Shown in pieces: positions 1 through 11,869 of a stretch of 64,000 bases of DNA. Each line of letters opens with the position of its first letter. The stretch's first letter is position 1. The translations under genes were made by a program, and so were the position numbers. Location of the stretch: NCBI GenBank assembly GCA_030765045.1, contig CM060962.1, forward strand, positions 169,817,259-169,881,258, read 5' to 3'. The DNA is from Tenodera sinensis (lineage: Eukaryota; Arthropoda; Insecta; Mantodea; Mantidae). Below the pieces are notes generated by a model, which worked only from the letters and a program-made list of their open reading frames with translations, made no database searches and was not told the origin of the DNA.

Positions 1-24
1 CTCCCCCTCTCTCCCTCTCTCTCA
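1..24. repeat. CT-rich simple repeat at window edge
   Basis: Pyrimidine-rich CTCT tract cut by the window start. CT tracts occur inside the S2 SINE copies elsewhere in this window, so it may be the end of such an element, but nothing after it confirms that. Confidence 0.5.
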
Positions 25-1329
25 CGGTTTCTAAACTATGCAAAGCACAATCAGAATGAAGAGCTGTTCACAGGCTATTCAGTGAACAGTCAAGATATAT
101 AACTTATTTTTTATGGAAATATCTTAAACATTCTGCATTTTAAATAAATGTTAGTGCCATTTTTTGATGAAATCATAAATAACGAAAAATCCCGCATTCA
201 AGACTAGGGGCTCCAATCTGGGGCCCCTTAATTAAGAAGCAAATCTCTGACCACTCGAGCGCCAAAGTAGTCTAATATGTAAATGTCGCTGCTAACGTCG
301 AAACTGTTTAAGAGGTATTTAAATGGATTATTCAGTCGGATTGGATTTGTTAAATATTATTTTAAATTATTTTAATATTAATTCAAGCCCATTTTCCAAT
401 TCTTGTATCCTGGTATTTAAAGACGTTTGCACACAGCTAAAGGTAAATGCAGGTTTTTCTTCTAACTGCCTGGGTATATGCACCTTGTGTTGGACGGCGT
501 AAATATTAAGACCATGCGGTCACCTCTGGGCGTGGGAAGGCTACAGTTAACATTTTTAAAGTATCAAATTAACCGAACCAAAAACATTATCCAGAATATG
601 TTAACTGAGGTAAACATTTAAAGAAATTTATTTTATTACATACATACTAGACGACCCAGTGAACTTCGTACTACCTAAAATTGTTTGCATTATAATAATC
701 ACTCATAATCGACCGTCCAACTCCAATTCATTGAGATCGATAGTATTGGATGCATCGTGTACGGTTTGTGTGTTGTTTGGTTATTAAATGATTTGTTGAA
801 CTTACTTTGAAAGCTTTATAAAATTGAAATTCTCAAACTAATTCCTCGAGTTTCGCTAAAACACATTTTGTGGTTATGTCTAACCCTGTTCTAGTTGCTC
901 GAGTTTCGATAAAACAAAATTGAATGAATGTTTTGTTTATTTCTAAACCTGCAAAGTCGATTTACGTTAATACAATGGCTGATCAAAATGAATGTTCACA
1001 AAATGTAACTAAATTCGATTTCACCACATCTATTCTCAAAATTCACTAGGTACCTTTTTCTTAAAAAAAAAAATAAAAATAAAATTAAATTAAAAAGAAC
1101 TATTTTAAGTATAATAGATGCAGCTGTCAAACGATAGGATCGCCACTAACGCCATGGATTGAAAGTATTCCAAAGGGGTAATTCCTAAACAAAATCACCC
1201 ATTTCAATTTTTCCGGTTTTTCGGCTGCTCCACTGGGGTTTTTCTAATGTTCCTTTTTTCTAAACCATACCAGAATTGATGCGAACAAAACAAAAAATAC
1301 AATATTCAAATGGGTCGAGCCATTTTCGA
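25..1329. other. AT-rich stretch, no gene seen
   Basis: No supported gene or RNA. A 19-bp direct repeat beginning CTCGAGTTTCG occurs at 845-863 and 898-916 with one mismatch, a 53-bp period. A run of A with a few T lies at 1062-1095. The rest is unassigned AT-rich sequence. Confidence 0.5.
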
Positions 1330-1735
1330 GTTTTCGCGAGACTAACGCACGGCAATTGATATATATGTATTTTCTTTTAGATACAAAGGGATTAGAGGTA
1401 TAGAGTAGGCTTAAGCGATAGTCAAAACTTGTAAGAGTGGGTTGCTATGTCATGGCTAAGAAATTCCATTCTTGTCGGTCTGGGTGGCTCAGTTGGTTAG
1501 ACGTTGGCCTACTGATGCCAAGGTCGCGGGTTCAAACCCGGCCCAGACCGATGGTTTTTAAGTGTGCTTAAAAACGACAGCTCCCTGTCAGTAGATTTAC
1601 TGGCATGTAAAAGAACTCATGCGGGACAAAATTCCGGCACACCGGCGACGCTGATGTGATCCTGGAAATTGGCAGCGTCGCTAAACAACAAAATAATTTT
1701 AATTTAATTCCATTCTCTTTACATGTCACGTTGCA
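1330..1735 (-). mobile_element. R1 repeat fragment, split by SINE S1
   Basis: Minus-strand piece of the R1 family. The part at 1370-1440 matches the R1 copy near 8990-9050 (a 'CTTnTAGnTACAA' core, then a shared 'AAGCGATAGTCAAA' word). After the SINE at 1473-1705 the R1 similarity resumes at 1706 with 'ATTCTCTTTACATG', matching 9080-9100. The R1 copy was therefore present before the SINE inserted. R1 encodes no protein that I can see. Confidence 0.6.
1473..1705 (+). mobile_element. SINE S1, full length, tRNA-derived, with TSDs
   Basis: A 233-bp SINE flanked by a perfect 11-bp target-site duplication AATTCCATTCT at 1462-1472 and 1706-1716. Its head folds like a tRNA: an 8-bp acceptor stem pairs GGTCTGGG (1477-1484) with CCCAGACC (1542-1549). 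The A box TGGCTCAGTTGG is at 1485-1496 and the B box GGTTCAAACCC at 1529-1539. A body follows, ending in an A-rich tail (AACAACAAAATAATTTT). The perfect TSD and intact internal Pol III promoter suggest a fairly recent insertion, and one that could still be transcribed. It relies on a LINE reverse transcriptase in trans (family knowledge). Related copies lie at 28.4, 31.8 and 47.3 kb. Confidence 0.9.
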
Positions 1736-1830
1736 CTCAATGATTTTCTCTGCTCTTGTACAAAGTTTATTTATAATCGCTTATTCCTGTATCTTCTTCA
1801 TGATAATCGAGATAAATATGTGCAGAAATT
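1728..1830 (-). mobile_element. Second R1 fragment
   Basis: Matches the reverse complement of the R1 end: GTTGCACTCA, then 'CTCTGCTCTTGTAC', then 'ATCTTCTTCATGATAATCGAGATAAA'-like sequence, compared with 8885-8970 and 16130-16225. The order relative to the piece upstream shows this is a separate R1 copy, or a rearranged part of one. Confidence 0.5.
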
Positions 1831-3070
1831 TCGGGGCACCAGTGGTACTGATATACTTCTGGCAATTATCAGCGAACGAAATATTTATTCTTAACAACTT
1901 TTGCATTGGGGAAATCTTGATATCTGTGAAATGCGTCATAGACCGAATTACAGTGTGTATAGGAAAATGTAAAATCCTTCTGTGATATTTCGTTCGTTTC
2001 CCTGGAAGAATTGTTAATTTTCGCTGTGTGAACGAAAGACCACTGGATTCTGACATACCTTTCCCACGAGATCTTAAACTGCCGTGCACGTGAATCCATG
2101 TCATACATACTGTCATGGTAGCCCCAATACTGCTGGGTTTATTGGCCTTTAAGTTCCTCAGGGTCTACAAAAACATCTGGGAAAATCATTTCGAGCTGTC
2201 AAAGAGACTGATAGATGGAGTGGAGGAGACGATTGGAAATCTACATGCGACTTATGTGGGATCATGTTTTAAAAGGAACATCCGGTTCTTGTTTTGAAAC
2301 TTAAATGTGATGTACACCACTTCTTGTTTTGAAACCTTTCATATAGATATGATACTACTGTAATACATTCATTTGTCATTAGCAGATATCAATGTTTTCA
2401 TTTGTGGTTCTAGTCGACCTATATAAAAAGACAAAGGAAAAAATAGTATAATAACTCATGAATATGGTATTAGTCGCATACTTTCTAATCTAAACGTCCT
2501 TACAGCAAGAAACAGTAAACTCGGATCTAGAAATTTACCACTACCGGTATCGAAACAGGGAGAAAGTTTAAAGTACCCTTAGTCTCTTGTTTATTTCCAG
2601 TTAACTATACTTTAGGTCCCAGCAAAACGTTATTTTACAACTACATATTTTTTGCATCAGATAAAACTTCAACAAGCAAATACATCTATAAAGAGTATAT
2701 GTGGAATTCACGGATCAAGAATGTGCAAACTCTACAACGCTGGCATGGAAATGGGAAATCGATGACACCATATGCCAGTGGGTGTTCAGTCAGGTGAATA
2801 TTGCTGGATGAGTAGCTTTGGACAATATCCAGCTTGCGTAAAACAGAGGATTTTACCGAAGTGATGTTCAATACACCTCAAGTGCTTGCTGTTTTCTAAG
2901 TATAAGCGAGCTTAATAAGTGCTTCGCTTAGAACATACAGTTAACTCAAAATTACAAGTAGCCGATAAATAATTTTGTAAAAATAACACCGACTTTCAAA
3001 TCCAAAGTAAACTACCATAGCGGAAACGGCCAGCCTTTCGACAGAGTGACTCCATTGTTGAAAATGAGAA
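1831..3070. other. No gene seen
   Basis: AT-rich unassigned sequence. Short ORFs on both strands overlap each other and show no recognisable domain. The 1950-2130 segment is slightly less AT-rich but still unrecognised. Confidence 0.5.
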
Positions 3071-3075
3071 AGTTC

Positions 3076-3673
3076 TGGAACAAAACGACAAAATCAGTTG
3101 AGCTACTTTTCTATCACTTTATTCTCTTCTAAAATGATATCACAAATACACAAATTTCTTCTCCTCGTTAGCACAATATAGTCTTTCGTGCTTACACAAC
3201 TCACAGCTTTTAATTTGCGTAACTTTGCTCAGTCCTTTCAGTGTCTTTCTTAACCTTCTCTACCTTTCATACAATCATCATGACTTTCAAACACTCGTTA
3301 GAATCTTCTTCACGGCGACAGACGTATCTATCATGACACACATCTATCTCACATTCACTGACACGCTGACAGACTCATGTCTGTAACCTTAAACCCACTC
3401 ATACTGCTGTCCTCCTTATATGCTGGTGATGACGTCACACGGACCTTTCGCGAACTCCTTCAAACACGCCGGCTGTGACGCAGGTGGATCTTTCTCGAAG
3501 GCCCCAAAGAAAACCTCTTTCGTGTAGCTGCTTCGATTATTGTTAGTTACGACCACAAACAGTTGCGCGAGTTGGTCTGAACTTGAACGCCTTTGCCCAC
3601 TCGCCGGCCCGCTATGTGGTGTGAAGTAGCTTGGACCCGCAGTCCTTTGTTACTCGCCGATCCCAGGGTCACA
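3076..3673 (-). mobile_element. LTR-like repeat, copy A (probable solo LTR)
   Basis: On the minus strand this aligns end to end with the repeats at 42738-43939 (B) and 47527-48112 (C). It begins TGTGACC (canonical TGTGAC) and ends near GTTCCA (canonical GTCACA). Shared blocks include 'AAGCTACTTCACACCACAT', 'TCAGTGAATGTGAGA', 'AAAGGACTGAGCAA' and 'GTGTATTTGTGATA'. A CRE-type palindrome and a TATA-like CATATAAGG lie mid-element, as in the U3 region of an LTR. No gag or pol sequence adjoins, so a solo LTR is likely. The 4-bp flanks do not match, so the exact ends are uncertain. Confidence 0.7.
3416..3499 (-). promoter_or_regulatory. LTR A promoter: HSE-like sites, CRE, TATA
   Basis: On the minus strand, in order: TTCGAGAA (3492-3499), TTCGCGAA (3447-3454), the perfect CRE palindrome TGACGTCA (3430-3437) and CATATAAGG (3416-3423). 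TTCnnGAA is the core of a heat shock factor site. Copies B and C have similar sites at equivalent places. Function is inferred from motifs only. Confidence 0.45.
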
Positions 3674-3679
3674 GAAAAC

Positions 3680-4610
3680 TTAAGGGGACCAATCTTATAT
3701 ACCCCAAAATTCAAGGTACAAAGGTAAAGGTACAGATTAATCGGGGGCTCCTGAAACTGTGACAGAATGCAGTACGCCGGCCAATGTACCCCTTTATGCT
3801 TGGAACCTGACCCTTAGGAGAGAGCCATAAGGGAGAGACCTGAATGGTGACCAGATTCTGGAGACGACGTTGTGCAAGCGTGGAAGGGATCCGTAACGTT
3901 TCCAGACTGATCGCATCGGACGCTACTGAAGAACACTCATAAGCCCCGAAAACGCGGGATATCCTTAAGGACCCCTGCTTATCAAGCACCCTAACCATGT
4001 GTGAGTGGGCAGTCCGACCAATGTCAGGAAGAAAGCTTTACAAACCGCACCTCCACCGCCCAGCCGCAACACACAGAACACCGCCGCCTGGTTCTTAATT
4101 TTCAAACATATGTTGATAAAGAAATTTACGGGTACAAGAAATTGACAGGAAGTTGTGCAAGAAGAGAAACCATTCCATTTTCGCTTACCGACCCAGAGAA
4201 AGCACGAAAAAACAATTATTAGATTGCACGGTCGGTAACAATCGAACCCGGGACATGACCAATGTGAGATTCACACGTTACGGTGGAGAAATCTTGCTCC
4301 GTTTCCTAAACCCAGAGTATTCTAGCTAGTGTTTTGAAATTTATAGTAAAGTATGGTTGCAACGTTTGATGTGTTGTTAATTTGTTGCTGGTTACGCACT
4401 TTGACAGAAATGTTAGCTATTTACACCCCCCCCCCCAAAAAAAAATGAAACAATGAAAAATAAAGAATAAAAAGGGAGAAAAAAAGGAAAACCCAATCCC
4501 CTTTAGATGCAATTCTCACAATTTTAAACGATATTAAGTGTTACGTTCTCATTGAGCCATGGAAAACTTTCTAAGGAATTTGAATTAATTCCTTTAAAAT
4601 AACTTTTGCC
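3680..4610. other. Unassigned stretch with possible tRNA-like remnant
   Basis: 3690-4000 is more GC-rich than its surroundings and unrecognised. At 4215-4260 the reverse complement carries CCCGGGTTCGATTGT, which resembles a tRNA B box, perhaps an old SINE scrap. C-rich and A-rich runs lie at 4425-4500. No coding evidence. Confidence 0.35.
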
Positions 4611-4614
4611 TTTC

Positions 4615-5022
4615 CCTTGAGTAAACCGATGTAAAATGTGGCAAATATTGGAGGAAAGAGGACACCCACAACAACAAGTAAGAATGATGCAATACTTCTA
4701 CTTTCAAGCAAAAATAAATGTGAGGAACAATGGTGAAATTTGCACAAAAAGTTTTATCAATCAGTGTGTCAGACAAGGGTGTACTTTATCACTTACAATT
4801 TTTAGTATTTATACTGGCGATATAGTGAAAAAATGGAAGCAACTTTGATGTAGGTTTTAAAATTTTAATAAAAATGTCAACTTTTTATATATATTATTCT
4901 TTCCCGGCAATTTGGTTGTAATTCAAAATAGCGAGACTGAACTGCAAAATTATATTTTTAAACTTAATGAAATTTGTGAACAATATAATATGAAAATTTA
5001 TTTTATAAAAACAGAGGAATGA
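4615..5022 (+). pseudogene. Non-LTR retrotransposon RT-domain fragment
   Basis: Broken copy of the reverse transcriptase part of a LINE ORF2. Translation gives 'MWQILEERG' followed by 'NQCVRQGCTLS', which matches the conserved GVRQGC-LSP motif (RT motif with R and Q in the fingers/palm). After a frameshift, 'NLVVIQNSETELQ' and 'LNEICEQYNMKI' follow. These correspond to the region just after the catalytic YADD/FADD box, which is itself lost (FPGN in place of F-A-D-D). Coding then breaks off near 5022 and resumes around 5735. 5' truncation, frameshifts and loss of the catalytic Asp pair make it dead. Confidence 0.75.
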
Positions 5023-5734
<712 letters not shown>

Positions 5735-6490
5735 AAATATTCCCTTACAACATTCATAGAGAAAGAAACGATTAGAACAAAAATAGTTGTAAATAACCGT
5801 TGTATAGAACAGGTGAGACATTTTGACTACTTCGGAAGTGATGTTGGTTATGTTGTTGTTGTTGTAGTGTTTAACGCCCGCTTTTACTACTACGGCACCG
5901 CAGGCGCTGACACTGATAACACATGGAATGAAGATGGAGTACCGGTGGAGTGAGATGGCGGGGGAAGCCGGAGCACCCGGAGAAAACCCGCCCTGACGCC
6001 GCTTCGTCCACCACGAATGTTGGTTATGATAAGTATTATGACGTGGAAAATAAAATATACAAATTTCAAAGAATGTATGGCACAATTAATAGAACATTTA
6101 GAAAATAAATACGTAATGAAACAAAATTAAAGTTTTACAAAGTTTTGGCTGTACCTATACTAGCATACGGAAGTGAGACTTGGGCATTAAATAAACAGTA
6201 ACAAAGTAAAATACAGACTTCGGAAATGCAATTCTTATGTAGTGTAGCGGGAAGTACGGAGGGAGACTTAATAACAATGAAAATACAAGAGAAGAGAAGG
6301 TAAATTTTAATATAAATGAAAGGTTAAAAGATTTCAAACAAAAATGTAAAGAACATGTCCAAACAATGCCAGATATTAGACTTCCTAAGCAAACAATGCA
6401 TCTTGTTCTAAAGGGATGAGATCGGTGGGCAGACCTGGAAACGATGGCTGGAGGACTTTAAAAGCGGAACAGCACTTGCTTGCCTATGCC
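5735..6490 (+). pseudogene. LINE ORF2 C-terminal fragment, split by SINE S3
   Basis: Continues the LINE at 4615-5022. Before the SINE, translation gives 'IRTKIVVNNRCIEQVRHFDYFGSD'-type sequence, the segment that normally reads EQV-x-x-FxYLG. After the SINE (from 6029) it continues in register with 'YDKYYDVENKIYKF', then 'KLKFYKVLAVPILAYGSETW', then a degenerate R-L-P-K-Q segment and 'WKRWLEDF'. This is the common C-terminal region of many arthropod LINE ORF2 proteins. Stops and frameshifts show it is dead. The fragment at 51748-52140 comes from the same family. Confidence 0.75.
5853..6016 (-). mobile_element. SINE S3, 5'-truncated, inserted in LINE
   Basis: Minus-strand S3 body lacking the tRNA head. 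It is flanked by the perfect 12-bp duplication ATGTTGGTTATG at 5841-5852 and 6017-6028. The 3' tail is a (CAA)n run, seen as TTGTTG at 5853-5866. Removing the SINE and one duplicate restores the LINE reading frame, so insertion by target-primed reverse transcription is directly supported. Confidence 0.9.
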
Positions 6491-6542
6491 ATTCAGTGAG
6501 GAAGAAGAAGAGGAGGAAGATGTTCCATTGAGAGTTTTGACT

Positions 6543-6546
<4 letters not shown>

Positions 6547-6603
<57 letters not shown>
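6547..6603. repeat. (AT)n microsatellite
   Basis: About 28 uninterrupted AT dinucleotides just beyond the LINE C-terminal fragment. It could be that LINE's tail or an independent tract. Confidence 0.95.
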
Positions 6604-6609
<6 letters not shown>

Positions 6610-8886
6610 ACAGTGGTTAGTGGTTAGATATATTGGGGAATCTATTTCCAAAGTTTTGCTGGGATAAGTTAAAAATTGCATTATATGTTGTACTTTAAAT
6701 GCTCAAAAGTGTCTAAAATACATATTGCAGCTAACAAAAAAAGTACCAGAAAATGTACTCATGAAAACTGACGTAAAATTCTGCTTATATATTTCTTATT
6801 AAATAGTGCAAATTATTACTGAAGAAACTGATCAACACATGAGCAGCTAGTTTTCGAAAAAGACAACTAGAAGTGATAGAAAAAGAGTGAATTATATCTG
6901 CAACCACACCCTTCTCGCTCAGCAACTAATGCTCATTTCAATACCGATGGTAAAAATGTTTACGCAGGATCGTTTAGAAGCCTACATTAGAGATTTCTGA
7001 CCAATTTTTGTCAATTATCATGCAATGAGAGCACAGAGGAAGAGTTTCAAATAAGGAACTTAAGTATCTGAAATTCATGGAATCAGTAACCAAGCCTTGA
7101 GAGAGGGAATACCACACGACAGTAAATTAATTATGCGTTTGTATACCGGGTGTATGCTTGCCATACGTTAACCACGGATTCTACATGTTAAGTTTAACAA
7201 ATATGTCCAGTACAATTATTGTCAATAAAGAACCGTTTCACCGAAAAAGAAAATTTGTGTGAAATATTTGGAATATTTAGAGCTTTAAATTGAGTCCTGG
7301 CGATAATGACACAGTATAGTTCATATTGTCTGTTCAGAAGCTCATGGTCCTTGGGAAATTAAGGGAAGAGCAGAGAGTTTTGTAAACTTCCGCACAAGCG
7401 TTGTTCTGCCAGTTACGTTGCCAACTCACTTCTACTGTTATTCCCGCTATGAGTACTCGCTGCTAAGGTCTCTCATGTACAGTTGTAAAATCATACGAGT
7501 CACTAACGTTATGCCGGAAATAAAGAAAAGAGTAGGGTAGAAGTAGATAAACCCCTGCCTAGGAGTGCTGTGAAATCTGCTATCCTATTGTAGTTGCAGA
7601 AGAAAGGGGTTCAGAGTGACAGTTCTATGTGAAAAACAGGTCTTTATAGGATGATTCAAACAAATGAACCTAAACAGGTTCTTGAAGTGGACGCATTTTG
7701 GTTTCATTGGGCCACACTTTTGTTTGCTTGCGCCCATACGTAGGTGATCTCAATTCGATCTTGGACCAAGGTAAAATGAATAGTTAAAGAATAACAGGTG
7801 ACTTATCCTTACAAGAATTGCGTGATAGGTATTACCCTCGAGGATATATAACTTGTAACCTAATCAGACAGACACGATTTTTAAAAAATATAAAAAGGTA
7901 GAAAATAATCAGATGGAGCAGTTGAAAACTTGTTTACGTTTTATAAGCTAAATATACTACAATATTTATGTTTCGCTACTTTGAGCGACATCTTTGCTTT
8001 AATCTAGTGTGAATACATATTCCAAGGTTGATACTACTATCGTAAGATCGGATAGAAGCACGACTGCAGCTTCACATATCGCTGTGCACCTGGAATTGTT
8101 TACTGACGTACTGGCTCGCTGCATTCCCGCCGGGAGCCATGAGTTGGTGAACAAACTGATATCTCACATATTCAGTTTCACATTGGCTTGAAGAGCTGTC
8201 AGCGATTACTTCCTTTTGAAACGCTTTCCCTTATTTAGTTCCAGATCACATTTTATGCTACGCTGTTTTGAACACACCTTTGTACAAAAGTGAATTAAAA
8301 ACAGGACGTTGTGCGTTGCAATGGACTAGCTAATTCTAGAAACTCGTCGCTTGTGGACGTCATTTGCAACACTTTCTGGTGAATGAGCCGACCTGCACAA
8401 GTCAGAATTAGCAGTGTACTGTTATCTAATGCCCCATATATTGTTTCAGGGGTAACTGCGAATTGAGCCGCAATGGGTTGCAACATATTTTCTCCTGATG
8501 TTCGCACAGCAAATTTATTTGCAGAAGAGTAAATGGATTTGCACGTAAATCCGTGTCCCATTCATGACCTATTCAGGTCTCGCTCGCCATTAACCGTGGA
8601 TTTCCGCATAAAGCGTCCCATTAAGGTGCCCAGCAATGGTACAAGCTATATAAGCTTATAATTTCTCCTATTTCAAAGCACATTTTATTTCAAACAGTAA
8701 CAGCAAACGCACGACCATTTTTGGTACTCAAATACAAATTTGTAAAAATACAGATATCGCTTTTAGGAATAAAACAACTATGTTTTCGCTAAATCTGTGA
8801 GGGTTTGAATTTAGAAAGCTGTTAACACATAACAATGTTATAAACTAGCCAACAGAAAAGAAGAACTCTTATGTGTTGCACTCACC
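6604..8886. other. No gene seen
   Basis: About 2.3 kb of unassigned AT-rich sequence. Small ORFs, for example 8009-8191 (+) and 8295-8561 (-), show no domain I recognise and no flanking gene signals. Confidence 0.5.
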
Positions 8887-9680
8887 TGACTTTCTCTACT
8901 CTTGCAGAAATTATTCTTACACACACTTATTCTTCCATCTATTTCATGTTAATCGAGATAAACATTTTTAAAAATTATTTTATTGCTAATCTTCTTGTAG
9001 GTACAAGGGGAATTCAGTAGGTTTCAAGCGATAGTCAAATGTTTAACAGTGGTCACTATATGACGACTTTGAAGTTCTGTTCTCTTTGCATTACCAAGAG
9101 ATAAAAATGAATAACGACCTCCCATTTAAGAACGTTCTATAAGCATTACAAAATTCTAACAATAACAAGGAATATATCCGAATGGTTCACTTCACTAAAT
9201 AGACAGTTTGACATAAACTGTACAGTAAGATTTCATGTATGTCTTAGGGTTTACCAGTTGTGCAAAAATTATTAAGAGTAAACAGGACTAAATGGCTATA
9301 ACCACAGAATTAGAAATAGACGTTTTATTTGCCATACAAATACCTTAAATATATGGCACTTTAATCAAAACCGTTAGCACCATTTTTGAGATCAACATTT
9401 TCCATATAAAGGATAGTTTAGGGTAGAGAAGGTTTCTTCAAAGTCTTCGTGTCAGATTGTTAAAAGATATTAAACTTAAATACCAGCTTTGCTTCTTAAT
9501 CGATTTTTAATTTTTGAGTTATGCTGTTCAGACACACACACGCCCGGGAACCTTTTCCTAAAAATGCTTTTTGGATTCAGGAGGCCTCAAAACATATATC
9601 CAGTAAAATCTTGATATGAAAGTTTTCGATAAAATACAATAAACATCTTCCCCTCGTGCTATACGTAGTAGAGAAAGTAA
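8887..9680 (-). mobile_element. R1 repeat, near full length, with short TIRs
   Basis: The most complete minus-strand R1 copy. The ends carry inverted ACTTTCTCTACT (8889-8900) and AGTAGAGAAAGT (9667-9678). Internal blocks match the plus-strand copies at 15.4, 24.6 and 55.7 kb: 'GAGATAAACATTT', 'AAGCGATAGTCAAA', 'ACCATTTTTGAGATCAA' and 'ATGCTTTTTGGATTCAGG'. It has no coding capacity. The short TIRs and lack of ORFs fit a non-autonomous DNA transposon. Its autonomous partner is not visible here. Confidence 0.65.
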
Positions 9681-10253
<573 letters not shown>

Positions 10254-10309
10254 CACAATGCTAAAATATTCAACATAGAGAATAAAACGTATATACTATA
10301 CTTATCAAC

Positions 10310-10559
10310 AGTATGCAGAAACTGTAACGTAAACGGTCGCGCGGGTGGCACTGTCACCCAAAAGCACACAGGAGAACAAAACTTGAGCTGCACACAATAT
10401 AACAGTAACTACAGGACTGAAAGAGAAAAATGTTGCTGTTTATGCATTCCTTGGAAAGTAGATGAGCCCGCATGCCTGTAAGTCTGCTGTGAGGACTACA
10501 GCAATTAAAACAAATATACTGGGTGACACCTGTCACCCTCGCGAGTAACCAAGGGTTAA
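10310..10559 (+). mobile_element. piggyBac-type 3' end remnant
   Basis: The segment ends in a TTAA (10556-10559), the target sequence of piggyBac elements. It is preceded by AACCAAGGG and CTCGCGAG next to a palindromic GGGTGACACCTGTCACCC (10528-10546). A second version, GGGTGGCACTGTCACCC, lies at 10344-10360. Palindromic subterminal repeats of this kind are typical of piggyBac families (established knowledge). Between them a Cys-rich run, 'EKCCCLC' to 'VCCEDY', ending at a TAA near 10507 may be the relic of the C-terminal zinc-binding region. Assignment rests on the termini; the protein match is weak. Confidence 0.4.
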
Positions 10560-10594
10560 AAGGGATTTAGTAAATGAAGTAGTTATAATCATGA

Positions 10595-10900
10595 GTGAGT
10601 GGAATGGCTCAGGTGGTAACGTCTGTGGCCCGCAATCGAGAGGTTCGTGGTTTCAATTCCTACGGCCGACCTTTCTGACCTTGGGTTTTTCGGGGGTTTT
10701 CCCGGGTCACTAAGGTGCATGCTAGGAAGGATTTTTATCTTACATCCCTCGAATCACTCGCTTTCATTTCATTCATTTTATTCTCTCTCTCTCTCTATCT
10801 ATCTATCTCTCTCTATCTCTATCTCTATCAAGTCTTACCAGGCTGTAAGAGTGAGTGGGATCCCGGGTAGCATGCGTTGGAGCGTGCGTTCTGGAAATAC
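10595..10900 (+). mobile_element. SINE S2 (tRNA-headed), 3' truncated
   Basis: tRNA-like head with A box TGGCTCAGGTGGTAACG (about 10604-10620) and B box GGTTTCAATTCC (about 10649). The S2 body follows (GACCTTGGGTTTTTCGGGG, then CCCGGGTCACT), then a CT/CTAT tract at 10777-10832 and the start of the second body segment. It matches 52969-53556 (+) and 28648-29182 (-) but stops early. Confidence 0.8.
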
Positions 10901-11869
10901 GGTCAAATTGAATATTTGATAGATTATTGGGACTTTCTGAATGAATGAATGAATGAAGGTAATATGTGCAAGAAGTATCGATTGCGAACAATATAACTAA
11001 AAAAAGTGTAAATTCTGTTAACCATTTAAGGTATAAAGCAACAAACGAATATGTTACCACAACTTTCGTTTCAGGAACTCTCACGCAGCGATACGTTGCG
11101 AATTTACCTTGTAATTCGATTTGTATGATTTGTAAACAAGTGTACTTTATTCAATTAAACGGTTTAGGTTAGCAATTTTGTTGCGTATTCATCGTGTATT
11201 TTTATTCATTTATTTATTTTTATATAAAAAGGCCTTCTCACACTTTCCTTCAAAACCAAACAACACAGTCGTTTTTGTACTCTTAACTCAACTGCGTTGG
11301 TGCCGTGGACTAGGTTTTGTTTATAAGCATTGCTCCACATTTTTCTGCTTGGGTTTATTTTTAAGCGGTTGGTATTGCTTTGGCACTTCTGGTGCTTGGT
11401 CTTGGAACCAGTGGAGGTCCGTGGTTCATTGACGGTGTTCGATCTGGAAGCGGTATTGTGACCTGCATGCTGTTTTGGGGAAGTGGGATTCCATAGCTTG
11501 CCTTTGTTGGGAACAGCAGTGAATGTGGAAGTGTTGGGACGAAATTCGTCTTTTGGTGACCATGTGGTCTTCTGCTAGTCAGTTTTGAGCAAGAGATCAC
11601 GTGACCACTAGTATGGTGATAACTGTGGGTAACATTACATATTTTTATGAGGATCCTATCTTATACATTATTACTTGAGTTTAGACTCGCTTACGCTCAA
11701 TTTTTGGCCGATGGATTGTTTGCGTATTGGCGTGTGATTTAAGGGGAAAACTGTTGTGCTGGGATACTTCAGTGTTTTCAGTACATATCTTTCATCTTTT
11801 TATCCCCCCGCGGGTTATTGTGGTTTCAATGTATTGCATATGTGGTTTAAGAGCTCATGTGGAGCACAT
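10901..11869. other. No gene seen
   Basis: (GAAT)n at 10938-10956, then unassigned sequence. The reading frames at 10966-11172 and 11178-11432 show no recognisable domain. Confidence 0.45.

Noticed and set aside
1477..1549. A functional tRNA gene
   Set aside because: The cloverleaf is good, but it is joined directly to the S1 body and flanked by target duplications, and the anticodon loop has 8 bases; it is a SINE head.
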